Assembly: GCA_024642285.1 (NCBI GenBank)
Contig: JAHEBJ010000011.1
Coordinates: 1 to 55,479, forward strand
Direction of reading: 5' to 3'
DNA: 55,479 nucleotides
Origin: Sphingobacteriales bacterium
GTDB lineage: Bacteria; Bacteroidota; Bacteroidia; Chitinophagales; Chitinophagaceae
How positions within the stretch are numbered: position 1 is the stretch's first letter; each line of letters starts with the position of its first letter. The translations under genes and the position numbers were made by a program. This document shows, one piece after another, positions 27,102 through 35,286 of the stretch. The notes under the pieces are model-generated. The model was not told the origin of the DNA and did no database searches. It saw only the letters and a program-made list of their open reading frames with translations.

Positions 27102-27109
27102 TAAGTTTG
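27102..27109 (+). promoter_or_regulatory. -7 element (TAAGTTTG) of the small DsbD-alpha gene
   Basis: Exact TAnnTTTG match. The transcription start would be near 27113, where an in-frame ATG occurs; the signal-peptide start used here is the ATG at 27128. A TTG start at 27107 lies within the element and is excluded. Confidence 0.5.
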
Positions 27110-27127
27110 CATATGAATAAAATATAC

Positions 27128-27583
27128 ATGAAGAAGTTTTTTACATTAATTACAATGTTGCTGTTTACCGTGATGGTGAATGCACAGATTGATAATCCTG
27201 TAATCTGGTCATACTCAGCAAAGAAAGTAGCCGATAAGACATACGAGTTACATATTACTGCAACCATAGGCGGTAACTGGCATTTATATGCTCAGGATGC
27301 TGGCGAAGGCCCTGAGCCAACTACAATCAGTTTTACTGCCAATCCTTTGATAAGTTTAGAAGGTAATGTGAAAGAAGTTGGAAAGATGGAAAAATCATAC
27401 GATAAAAATTTCGGTTCGGTATTAAAATATTACGCTAACAAAGTTGATTTTGTACAGACAGTAAAAGTGAAATCATCGGTTTCAACTGTGGTTAAAGGAA
27501 ATGTCAACTTCATGGTATGTAACGACAGGAAATGCCTGCCGCCAAGAGATGTTCCTTTTTCTATTAAATTGGGCGGAAAATAA
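27128..27583 (+). CDS. stand-alone DsbD alpha-domain-like periplasmic thiol protein
   Basis: This 151-residue protein consists of a signal peptide (MKKFFTLITMLLFTVMVNAQ) and one domain like the N-terminal (alpha) domain of DsbD. It shares VIWSYSAKKV...YELHITATI..NWHLYAQ with the N-terminus of the DsbD encoded next. Cys131 and Cys136 in FMVCNDRKCLPP occupy the place of the DsbD-alpha redox pair. The likely role is to receive electrons from the membrane reductant and pass them to periplasmic partners. It is separated from dsbD by a strong terminator, so the two are probably transcribed separately. An alternative start at 27113 would add five residues. Function is inference from homology; the cysteine pair is directly visible. 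Confidence 0.72.
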   Translation: MKKFFTLITMLLFTVMVNAQIDNPVIWSYSAKKVADKTYELHITATIGGNWHLYAQDAGEGPEPTTISFTANPLISLEGNVKEVGKMEKSYDKNFGSVLKYYANKVDFVQTVKVKSSVSTVVKGNVNFMVCNDRKCLPPRDVPFSIKLGGK

Positions 27584-27601
27584 AACTGCTTTATCTTATT
27601 T

Positions 27602-27629
27602 CCCGACAGTCTTTGTCGGGATTTTTTTT
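27602..27629 (+). terminator. intrinsic terminator between the DsbD-alpha-like gene and dsbD
   Basis: A perfect 7-bp stem (CCCGACA with TGTCGGG) around a 5-base loop is followed by A and eight T. It starts 18 bases after the stop codon and ends 12 bases before the dsbD start. Confidence 0.85.
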
Positions 27630-27640
27630 AAATTAATATC

Positions 27641-29602
27641 ATGCATTTTAAGAGGATAATTTCGTTACTGACAGCTTTTGTAGTTTTTTTTCAGTTCACA
27701 GCTTCCTCCCAGGATTCTGCTGTTGTTCAATGGAAAGCCACAGGAAAAAAAACAACGCAAGGGCAATACGAACTTCAATTTAAGGGAGCAATTAAAGAGG
27801 GATGGCACCTGTATGCAAAATCCATAGAGTCCGTTGGAGTTGAAGGAATAAAAATAGTTTTTTCAGATTCGGCAATTCAACAGCAAGGAGCGATGCAATT
27901 TTCCGGCAACTTTAAAACCATTGCCGATAAAATATTTGAGATACAGGCCGAAGTTGTTGAAACTGATCTGGATATTACTCAAAATATAAAGTTAAGCGGC
28001 GATGTGCCTGCAAAATTAAAGGCCACACTTATTTACTTTACTGCAAGCGATGGTGATTTTATTCCGCAGGAAAGAAAGATAGAGATTGAAATGGAAGGCG
28101 GGGTAGATTTGTCATCATCCAACAGGATATTATTACCAACTATTGATTTGAAGAATCCGGTAAATGATTGCGGAGGCACAGGCATCAGTGTTGAAGAATC
28201 CGGATCAAGTGGGTTGTTAACTATTTTCCTGTTGGGGTTTCTGGGTGGTTTGGTTGCTTTAATTACGCCCTGTGTATTTCCGATGATTCCATTAACGGTT
28301 TCATTCTTTACAAAAAAAGCAATAACAAAAAGGCAGGGCATTTTTAATGCAGCCTTGTATGGTTTTTTTATTTTTCTGATCTATGTGTTGCTGAGTTTAC
28401 CTTTTTATTTTCTTGATAGCGCAAGTCCCGAGATATTGAATTCGGTTTCTACAAATCCCTGGCTGAATATTATCTTTTTTGTAGTGTTTATTGTTTTTGC
28501 TTTGTCTTTCTTTGGTTTGTTTGAAATAACGCTACCCAGCAGTTTTTCCGGCAGAGCCGATGCTAAGGCTGGCACAGGAAATGTCGTAGGTATATTTTTC
28601 ATGGCCCTTACGTTAGCAATCGTTTCTTTTTCATGCACAGGTCCTATTCTGGGATCTTTACTGGTAGGCTCTTTAACCGGCGGTGCAATTCAATTAACCG
28701 TGGGTATGGGAGGATTTGGATTGGCGCTGGCTTTACCATTTGCCTTATTTGCATTGTTTCCTAACTGGTTAAACTCACTGCCAAAATCAGGTGGCTGGTT
28801 AAACTCGGTGAAAGTAGTTTTAGGATTCATTGAGGTTGGACTGGCAATTAAATTTCTTTCGAATGCCGACCTTGTAATGCATTGGGGAATTTTAAAAAGA
28901 GAAGTATTTATTGCCATCTGGATATTGGCGGGAGCCGGAACAACGCTTTATCTTTTAGGAATAATAAAATTTCCTCACGACAGTCCAATCAAAAAATTGA
29001 GCAAAGCCAGAATTGGCTTGGCTGTACTTTTTGGTGTACTTACATTATATCTGGTGCCCGGAGTTACAAATACAAAGTACGCCAACCTAACGTTGATAAG
29101 CGGATTCCCGCCTCCGCTTTACTATAGTATTTATCAAACTGATAATGAGTGTATTTTAAATTTAAACTGCTCTCATAATTATGAAGAAGGTTTAGAAATG
29201 GCGAAGAAGGCAAACAAACCTATTCTTCTTGACTTTACAGGGTACGCTTGTGTAAATTGCCGCCGCATGGAAGAAAATGTATGGAGTGATCCGGAAGTGT
29301 ATAAGATCATGAAAGAAAAGTTTGTCATTATTTCGCTGTATGTGGATGATAAGAAAAAATTGCCGGCAGCTCAGCAGTTTACTTATACTACCAAAGAGGG
29401 AGTGGAGAAAGAGATCATCTCAGTTGGGAATAAATGGGCAACATTTGAAACAGAAAATTTTAAAAACAATGCACAGCCGTTGTATGCCATTTTAAATGGC
29501 AGTGAATTATTAATGAATCATCCAGTTGGTTATACGCCGTCAATTTCCGAATACAAAGATTGGCTTCTTTGTGGATTGGAAGCATTCGAAAAAACTAAAT
29601 AA
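27641..29602 (+). CDS. dsbD: DsbD-type thiol:disulfide interchange protein, alpha-domain cysteines lost
   Basis: The 653-residue inner-membrane protein passes electrons from cytosolic thioredoxin to the periplasm. Order of parts: signal peptide (1-23), alpha domain (about 25-155), eight-helix beta domain (about 190-475) with Cys211 in TPCVFPMIPLT and Cys332 in FSCTGP, and a thioredoxin-fold gamma domain with CVNC at 537-540 in FTGYACVNCRRMEENVW. The beta and gamma cysteines are intact. In the alpha domain the segment aligned to the redox pair reads FTASDGDFIPQ, so Ala135 and Phe140 replace the two cysteines kept in the preceding small protein. This suggests that the alpha step is done in trans. 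Confidence 0.9.
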   Translation: MHFKRIISLLTAFVVFFQFTASSQDSAVVQWKATGKKTTQGQYELQFKGAIKEGWHLYAKSIESVGVEGIKIVFSDSAIQQQGAMQFSGNFKTIADKIFEIQAEVVETDLDITQNIKLSGDVPAKLKATLIYFTASDGDFIPQERKIEIEMEGGVDLSSSNRILLPTIDLKNPVNDCGGTGISVEESGSSGLLTIFLLGFLGGLVALITPCVFPMIPLTVSFFTKKAITKRQGIFNAALYGFFIFLIYVLLSLPFYFLDSASPEILNSVSTNPWLNIIFFVVFIVFALSFFGLFEITLPSSFSGRADAKAGTGNVVGIFFMALTLAIVSFSCTGPILGSLLVGSLTGGAIQLTVGMGGFGLALALPFALFALFPNWLNSLPKSGGWLNSVKVVLGFIEVGLAIKFLSNADLVMHWGILKREVFIAIWILAGAGTTLYLLGIIKFPHDSPIKKLSKARIGLAVLFGVLTLYLVPGVTNTKYANLTLISGFPPPLYYSIYQTDNECILNLNCSHNYEEGLEMAKKANKPILLDFTGYACVNCRRMEENVWSDPEVYKIMKEKFVIISLYVDDKKKLPAAQQFTYTTKEGVEKEIISVGNKWATFETENFKNNAQPLYAILNGSELLMNHPVGYTPSISEYKDWLLCGLEAFEKTK

Positions 29603-29623
29603 ATAATTTCCTGATAGAATAAA

Positions 29624-29651
29624 AAAACCTCCGTGATTTACGGAGGTTTTT
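29624..29651 (+). terminator. intrinsic terminator after dsbD
   Basis: CCTCCGT and ACGGAGG form a perfect 7-bp stem with a 5-base loop, extended by A-T pairs and followed by five T. The convergent sigma-factor gene ends 57 bases further on, so the A-rich left arm may also help end that transcript. Confidence 0.85.
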
Positions 29652-29708
29652 AGTTTGTGTTTGGGGGGTACAGATTTTACCTTCTGATGAATCAGAAAGA
29701 TTAATATT

Positions 29709-30290
29709 TTATAAAGCAATTTGTTTTTCGGTCATCATTTTACGCAGGTTAATTAAACCATAGCGCATGCGGCCAAGTGCAGTGTTAATGCTGCAGCTTG
29801 TTAAATCAGCAATTTCTTTAAAACTCAGATCGGCATAATGACGCAAAATGATCACTTCACGCTGGTCTTCAGGTAAAAGATCAACCATTTTCCGCACTTT
29901 GTCGTGGCTCTGGCCTGTCATCATATTATGATCGGCACCTGGCTCAGAAAAGTTCAGCACTTCAAAAATGTCGCGGTCGTCGCTGGTTTTAATAGTCGGG
30001 GTACGCTTTACCTTTCTAAAATGGTCTACACACATATTATGTGCAATGCGCATAGCCCATGGTAAAAATTTGCCCTCATCGGTATAACGTCCACCTTTTA
30101 AGGTATCTATGATACGGATAAATACATCCTGGAAGATATCTTCTGCCAGGTATTTGTCTTTCACCAATAAGTAAATAGAGGTGTAAATTTTGTCCTTGTA
30201 GCGCATTACTAATGTCGCAAGGGCATTCGAATCGCCTTCCATATATAAATGGATAAGCTGTTGGTCGGTTAAGTTGTTGAGGATTTTCAT
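29709..30290 (-). CDS. ECF-type RNA polymerase sigma factor
   Basis: The 193-residue protein has sigma region 2 (about 20-85: ALATLVMRYKDKIYTS, AEDIFQDVFIRI, the -10 recognition helix FLPWAMRIAHNMCVDHFRK) and region 4 (about 130-185: LLPEDQREVIILRHYADLSFKEIADL, helix-turn-helix SINTALGRMRYGL). The linker is longer than minimal and acidic. ECF factors direct RNA polymerase to stress or envelope regulons and are normally held by an anti-sigma factor encoded next to them; none is adjacent here, the neighbours being dsbD (convergent) and uvrA (divergent). Its regulation therefore must lie elsewhere or be transcriptional. The target regulon cannot be predicted. Confidence 0.92.
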   Translation of the reverse strand: MKILNNLTDQQLIHLYMEGDSNALATLVMRYKDKIYTSIYLLVKDKYLAEDIFQDVFIRIIDTLKGGRYTDEGKFLPWAMRIAHNMCVDHFRKVKRTPTIKTSDDRDIFEVLNFSEPGADHNMMTGQSHDKVRKMVDLLPEDQREVIILRHYADLSFKEIADLTSCSINTALGRMRYGLINLRKMMTEKQIAL

Positions 30291-30568
30291 AAACTTCTAC
30301 AGTTTTAGATTGTTAGGATATTTAGTAACAGGTCCAAAAAAGTTGTGAAAATTGCGTAGAAGTCTTTTAGATAGGCTTAAACGGCTTTTCATTTTTTTGG
30401 ATATTGGACTGTAAAAGTATAGGTTTATAAATAATTTACAAGAGTACTAACGCTCAATCTTTTTGCGATTTGTACTACGTAAAACTACGATTATGAAATT
30501 TTAATGAGCACTTTCAACAGTGCTTTAAGATAAATTTCACAAATTAAATAACACATTATAAATGTAAG
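30291..30568. other. intergenic region between sigma factor and uvrA
   Basis: A stretch of about 280 AT-rich bases separating two divergent genes. Apart from the uvrA -7 element at its right end, no promoter match was found for the sigma-factor gene, and no hairpin, repeat or small coding frame stands out. Confidence 0.6.
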
Positions 30569-30576
30569 TATTTTTG
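30569..30576 (+). promoter_or_regulatory. -7 element (TATTTTTG) overlapping the uvrA start region
   Basis: Exact TAnnTTTG match ending three bases before the ATG at 30580. A TTG codon at 30574 that would extend the frame by two residues lies inside the element. The transcript probably starts at the ATG. Confidence 0.5.
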
Positions 30577-30579
30577 GGC

Positions 30580-33402
30580 ATGGCGTTAGTTAAGAAGAAC
30601 ACAAAAACCAAGGCTGAGATTAAAAAAGGCGGGATTGAAATTAAAGGAGCAAGGGTTCATAATCTGAAAAATGTATCGGTAACCATCCCCCGTGAAAAAT
30701 TAATTGTGGTTACCGGTGTCTCCGGATCGGGCAAATCCTCATTAACAATAGATACCTTATTTGCAGAAGGACAGCGCCGCTATGCTGAGAGTTTGAGTGC
30801 TTATGCACGCCAATTCATGCAGCGCATGAATAAACCCGATGTAGATTATATAAAAGGACTATGTCCGGCAATCGCCATCGAACAAAAAGTGATAACCCGT
30901 ACACCGCGGAGTACAGTGGGAAGCATGACAGAAATTTATGATTATCTACGCCTTTTATATGCACGTGCAGGTAAAACAATTTCGCCCGTTAGCGGTAAGG
31001 AAGTAAAAAAGGATGAAGTGGCTGATGTGGTTGCAGCAATCGAAAACCTGGCAAACGGTGATAAGGTTTTGTTACTGGTAACTTTTAAGCAGCATGCCAA
31101 ACGTAATGTAAAGGAAGAATTGAATATTCTATTACAGAAAGGATTCTCACGTCTGTACTTGAATAAAGAAGTAGTTCGTATTGAAGATCTGCTGGAAGAT
31201 GTAAAAAAACTGAACGTTAAAAAAACTGATACAATTTATTTATTAGTTGACAGGCTTGTGGTTAAAGAATTTGATGAAGATGATAAGCATAGAATTGCAG
31301 ATTCGGTAAATACATCTTTTTACGAAGGAGAAGGTGAAATGTTTCTGGAAGTAAACCAGAATAAGCTTTTGCATTTTTCCAACAAGTTTGAAGCGGATGG
31401 TATATTGTTTGAAGAGCCTGTGCCCAACTTGTTTTCGTTCAATAATCCCTTTGGTGCATGTACAACCTGCGAAGGATTTTCACAAATACTGGGTATCGAT
31501 CCCGACCTGATAATTCCAAATAAAAGTTTAAGCGTGTATGAAGGCGCTGTAGCGCCATGGAAAGGAGAGAAGCTGGGCCTTTGGAAGGAAAGGTTTATCA
31601 AAGCTGCAAAGAAATTTAATTTCCCTGTTCATAAAGCAATTATTGATCTGTCCGAAAATCAACTCAAAGATTTATGGGAAGGTAATGAACATGTAGATGG
31701 CATTAACGACTTTTTTAAGGAAGTAGAACAGAATTTATATAAAGTACAGTACCGGGTTTTGCTGAGCAGATATCGTGGCCGTACATTATGTACCGATTGC
31801 AAAGGCTATCGCCTGCGCAACGAAGCGCTTTACGTAAAAGTAGGAGGTAAGCATATTGGTGAACTATGTGAGTTGCCGGTAAAGGATCTTAAAATCTGGT
31901 TCGAAAAACTAAAACTGAATGAGTACGATCAGCAGGTGGCTAAAAGAATATTGGTTGAAATACATCACCGCATTAAAACATTGCTGGATGTTGGCCTCGG
32001 TTATTTAACACTCAACCGCCTCGCTAATTCACTTAGCGGCGGCGAAAGCCAGCGTATACAATTAACCCGCAGTTTGGGAAGCAACCTAACCAATTCGCTT
32101 TATATTTTAGATGAACCTTCCATCGGTCTGCACAGCCGGGATACGGTAAGACTGATAAAAGTATTAAAAGAATTAAGAGATCTTGGTAACACAGTCATTG
32201 TGGTAGAACATGATGAAATGATGATGAGAGAAGCCGATCATATTATTGATATGGGGCCATTGGCCAGTCATTTAGGTGGTGAAGTAGTAGCCGAGGGCAA
32301 CTATGAAGAGATCATCAGTAATCCCGAAAGCCTGACGGGAAAATATTTGTCGGGTCAATTAAAAATTGAAGCACCAAAGAATATTCGTAAGTGGATCAGG
32401 TCGGTAAAACTGGAAGGAGCAAGGCAGAACAATTTAAAAAACCTTTCTGTTGAATTTCCATTACAGATTTTTTGTGTGGTTACCGGAGTGAGTGGAAGCG
32501 GCAAGACTACTTTGACAAAGCAAATATTATATCCCGCATTGCAAAAAATGAAAGGCGAGCTTATGGAAAAAGCGGGTTTGCATAAATCTTTAACCGGTGA
32601 TGTGGATTTTATTGCCCAAATAGAAATGATAGACCAAAATCCCATTGGTAAATCATCAAGAAGTAATCCGGTAACTTATATAAAGGCTTATGATGAGATA
32701 AGAGACCTCTACAGCAAACAGCCATTAAGTAAAATGCGGGGGTTTCAACCCAAACATTTTTCTTTTAATGTGGATGCTGGAAGATGCGATGCCTGTAAAG
32801 GTGAGGGCGAACAAACTATTGAAATGCAGTTCCTCGCCGATGTGCACCTTACCTGCGATGTTTGTGCTGGCAAACGTTTTAAGGAAGAAGTGCTGGAAGT
32901 AAAGTTTAAAGACAAAAATATTTACGATGTGTTGGAGATGAGTGTGGATGAAGCCATCGAATTTTTTGCAGCTTCATACGGCGCTGATAAAAATGCTGCT
33001 GACGTCGCAAAAAAAATACAACCATTGAGTGATGTAGGCCTGGGTTATGTTAAGCTGGGACAGTCATCAGATACTTTATCGGGTGGTGAAGCACAAAGGG
33101 TAAAGCTGGCTTCATTTTTAGGGAAGGGAAAAACCAATGGAAGCATACTTTTTATTTTTGATGAACCTACAACAGGGCTTCATTTTCACGATATAAAAAA
33201 ATTACTGGCATCTTTTAATGCATTGATAGAACAAGGCCATTCCATTTTGGTTATTGAACATAACACCGATGTAATTAAATCTGCAGATTGGGTAATTGAT
33301 CTGGGTCCGGAGGCAGGAGATGAAGGGGGCAATCTTGTGTTTGCGGGCAAGCCTGCTGACTTGGCAAAAAGCAGAGAAAGTTTTACGGGTAAATATCTAT
33401 GA
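30580..33402 (+). CDS. uvrA: excinuclease ABC subunit A, with incomplete zinc site 1
   Basis: The 940-residue protein is the DNA-damage sensor of nucleotide excision repair. It has two ABC modules: Walker A GVSGSGKSS (46-54) and GVSGSGKTT (about 645-653), with signatures SLSGGESQRIQL and TLSGGEAQRVKL. The UvrB-binding domain (about 131-245) is present, so it is not a UvrA2 form lacking that domain. The C-terminal zinc finger is complete (CDACKG ... CDVCAG, about 736-768). In the first zinc site, only the second pair (Cys294, Cys297 in ACTTCEGF) remains: where E. coli has CPIC the sequence reads KFEADG, and an earlier CPVC-like position is SPVS (135-138). Length equals E. coli UvrA. It ends one base from the convergent DUF4293 gene. 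Confidence 0.95.
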   Translation: MALVKKNTKTKAEIKKGGIEIKGARVHNLKNVSVTIPREKLIVVTGVSGSGKSSLTIDTLFAEGQRRYAESLSAYARQFMQRMNKPDVDYIKGLCPAIAIEQKVITRTPRSTVGSMTEIYDYLRLLYARAGKTISPVSGKEVKKDEVADVVAAIENLANGDKVLLLVTFKQHAKRNVKEELNILLQKGFSRLYLNKEVVRIEDLLEDVKKLNVKKTDTIYLLVDRLVVKEFDEDDKHRIADSVNTSFYEGEGEMFLEVNQNKLLHFSNKFEADGILFEEPVPNLFSFNNPFGACTTCEGFSQILGIDPDLIIPNKSLSVYEGAVAPWKGEKLGLWKERFIKAAKKFNFPVHKAIIDLSENQLKDLWEGNEHVDGINDFFKEVEQNLYKVQYRVLLSRYRGRTLCTDCKGYRLRNEALYVKVGGKHIGELCELPVKDLKIWFEKLKLNEYDQQVAKRILVEIHHRIKTLLDVGLGYLTLNRLANSLSGGESQRIQLTRSLGSNLTNSLYILDEPSIGLHSRDTVRLIKVLKELRDLGNTVIVVEHDEMMMREADHIIDMGPLASHLGGEVVAEGNYEEIISNPESLTGKYLSGQLKIEAPKNIRKWIRSVKLEGARQNNLKNLSVEFPLQIFCVVTGVSGSGKTTLTKQILYPALQKMKGELMEKAGLHKSLTGDVDFIAQIEMIDQNPIGKSSRSNPVTYIKAYDEIRDLYSKQPLSKMRGFQPKHFSFNVDAGRCDACKGEGEQTIEMQFLADVHLTCDVCAGKRFKEEVLEVKFKDKNIYDVLEMSVDEAIEFFAASYGADKNAADVAKKIQPLSDVGLGYVKLGQSSDTLSGGEAQRVKLASFLGKGKTNGSILFIFDEPTTGLHFHDIKKLLASFNALIEQGHSILVIEHNTDVIKSADWVIDLGPEAGDEGGNLVFAGKPADLAKSRESFTGKYL

Positions 33403-33403
33403 A

Positions 33404-33814
33404 CTACCTCAACCTGTCGCTGTCTTTAACAATTTTAGCATCTTTATTAATGCCACGTGCCGCCAATACAAAGGCCAGTACAATTATCATTTGCAGTATG
33501 GCGGTTAAGGAGTAAGTACCTGCAGTAAAAGTGCCTACTTCACGATAATACAAATAAATCAGCAGCGCTTCCAGAAATATTCCCAATACACAAAGCCTTA
33601 GTTGTAACGTACGATTTTTAAATAAGAAAATATTTACCAGTGCCAATCCGCCAACGAAAATGGATGTGATCAGTAGTAAAAAATTTTCTGTTCCATTTAA
33701 TTCGTAAGGTGCAATGCCTTTGGCATTAGTGCCACTGTAATATGAAAATTTTAAACTGGCAATAGCGCAGGCGGCAGCCAGTAACAGCCAGAGGGTTTGA
33801 ATGCGTTGTATCAT
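33404..33814 (-). CDS. DUF4293 membrane protein
   Basis: The 136-residue protein has four hydrophobic helices and begins MIQRIQTLWLLLAA, the conserved start of DUF4293, a small family restricted to Bacteroidota. The end is hydrophilic and basic (ARGINKDAKIVKDSDRLR). Function is unknown. It starts 12 bases after the glyA stop and is presumably the second gene of that operon. In many genomes of the phylum this family stands beside housekeeping genes, so the neighbourhood gives no clue to its role. Confidence 0.85.
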   Translation of the reverse strand: MIQRIQTLWLLLAAACAIASLKFSYYSGTNAKGIAPYELNGTENFLLLITSIFVGGLALVNIFLFKNRTLQLRLCVLGIFLEALLIYLYYREVGTFTAGTYSLTAILQMIIVLAFVLAARGINKDAKIVKDSDRLR

Positions 33815-33826
33815 TATAATATTGTT

Positions 33827-35107
33827 TTAATTGAAGTCATGATAAAGTGGGAATTGCTTCATAAAGGTTTTTACTTCAGTAGCAACAGCAGCAATTGTGG
33901 CTTCATCATCAATATTCATCAACACTTTATCAATGAACTGAACAACGTTCTGCATATGCTCCTCTTTCATACCTCTTGTAGTAATTGCAGGTACGCCTAC
34001 TCTGATACCTGAAGTAACAAATGGACTTTTGTCATCGAAAGGCACAGAGTTTTTGTTTAGGGTAATATGTGCTTTGTCTAAAGTTTCCTGCGCTTTTTTA
34101 CCGGTGATATTTTTGTTGCGGAGGTCTATCAGCATCAGGTGGTTATCAGTTCCACCCGAAATAAGATGATAATCTTTTGCAACAAATGCTTGGGCCATTG
34201 CATGAGCATTTGCAATTACCTGTTTTGCGTAATCCTTAAACTCATCGGTAAGCAATTCGCCAAAGGCAACAGCTTTTGCCGCAATCACGTGTTCAAGCGG
34301 ACCACCTTGTGTACCCGGGAAAACAGCCATATCCAGAAGGTTGCTCATCATGCGGATATTGCCTTTCATGTCTTTTAAACCAAACGGATTTTCAAAATCC
34401 TTACCCATCAATATTATGCCGCCACGGGGGCCACGTAAAGTTTTATGAGTTGTGCTGGTAACAAAATGACAATGCTCAAAGGGAGAGCTCAAAAGACCGG
34501 CTGCAATTAAACCGGCAGGGTGCGCCATATCGCACATTACAAAAGCACCAACTTCATCAGCAACTTTTCTGATTCTGACATAATCAATATCACGGCTGTA
34601 AGCCGATGCTCCGCAAATGATCAATTGAGGTTTTACTTCCCTTGCTTTTGCTTCCAGCATTTCATAGTCAATTAAACCTGTTTCTTTTTTCACTCCGTAA
34701 AAATGTGGCTGGTATAATTTTCCTGAAAAATTTACCGGGGAACCATGGGTCAGATGTCCGCCCATACTTAGATCAAGTCCAAGTATTTTATCGCCGGGCT
34801 GCAAAATGGCCAGCATTAAAGCAGCATTTGCCTGAGCACCACTATGCGGTTGTACATTGGCGTATTCACAATTGAATACTTTCTTTATTCGGTCAATGGC
34901 TAATTGTTCAACCTGGTCCACAATTTCGCAACCGCCATAATATCTGCGGCCTGGATATCCCTCTGCATATTTATTGGTTAAAGATGTACCCATGGCCTGC
35001 ATCACCTGCATGCTGGTAAAATTCTCAGAAGCAATTAATTCAATACCATCACGTTGGCGATTCAGTTCCTGCTCAATCAAATCAAAAACCAATGTATCCT
35101 TTTGCAT
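33827..35107 (-). CDS. glyA: serine hydroxymethyltransferase
   Basis: The 426-residue PLP enzyme converts serine and tetrahydrofolate into glycine and methylene-tetrahydrofolate in the cytosol, the main source of one-carbon units. The PLP-binding lysine is in [15 protein letters not shown] (about residue 225). Other conserved parts are [35 protein letters not shown] and [13 protein letters not shown]. The length is typical. A -7 element lies 19 bases before the ATG. DUF4293 follows in the same direction. Confidence 0.97.
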   Translation of the reverse strand: MQKDTLVFDLIEQELNRQRDGIELIASENFTSMQVMQAMGTSLTNKYAEGYPGRRYYGGCEIVDQVEQLAIDRIKKVFNCEYANVQPHSGAQANAALMLAILQPGDKILGLDLSMGGHLTHGSPVNFSGKLYQPHFYGVKKETGLIDYEMLEAKAREVKPQLIICGASAYSRDIDYVRIRKVADEVGAFVMCDMAHPAGLIAAGLLSSPFEHCHFVTSTTHKTLRGPRGGIILMGKDFENPFGLKDMKGNIRMMSNLLDMAVFPGTQGGPLEHVIAAKAVAFGELLTDEFKDYAKQVIANAHAMAQAFVAKDYHLISGGTDNHLMLIDLRNKNITGKKAQETLDKAHITLNKNSVPFDDKSPFVTSGIRVGVPAITTRGMKEEHMQNVVQFIDKVLMNIDDEATIAAVATEVKTFMKQFPLYHDFN

Positions 35108-35125
35108 ATTGTATTTTTAGAACCG

Positions 35126-35133
35126 CAAATATA
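35126..35133 (-). promoter_or_regulatory. -7 element for glyA
   Basis: The minus strand reads TATATTTG, an exact TAnnTTTG match, giving a leader of about 15 bases to the glyA ATG at 35107. No TTG at the -33 position. Confidence 0.45.
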
Positions 35134-35286
35134 AGCAGCATGGCTTATTTTACTGATTTGGTTATTAACGATTGTGTATATTATGCGCCAATTATCTAAA
35201 ATGTATTACTTTCACAGCCGTTTCAAGTTTAAGAAAAAAACAATTTTAAACTAAATGTACTGTCCAAGGCAGATTAGTTTTAAACA

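Noticed and set aside
30574..30579. TTG start for uvrA two codons upstream of the ATG
   Set aside because: The TTG is part of the -7 promoter element, so it would not be in the mRNA. The same reasoning removes TTG starts at 8769, 27107 and 37415.
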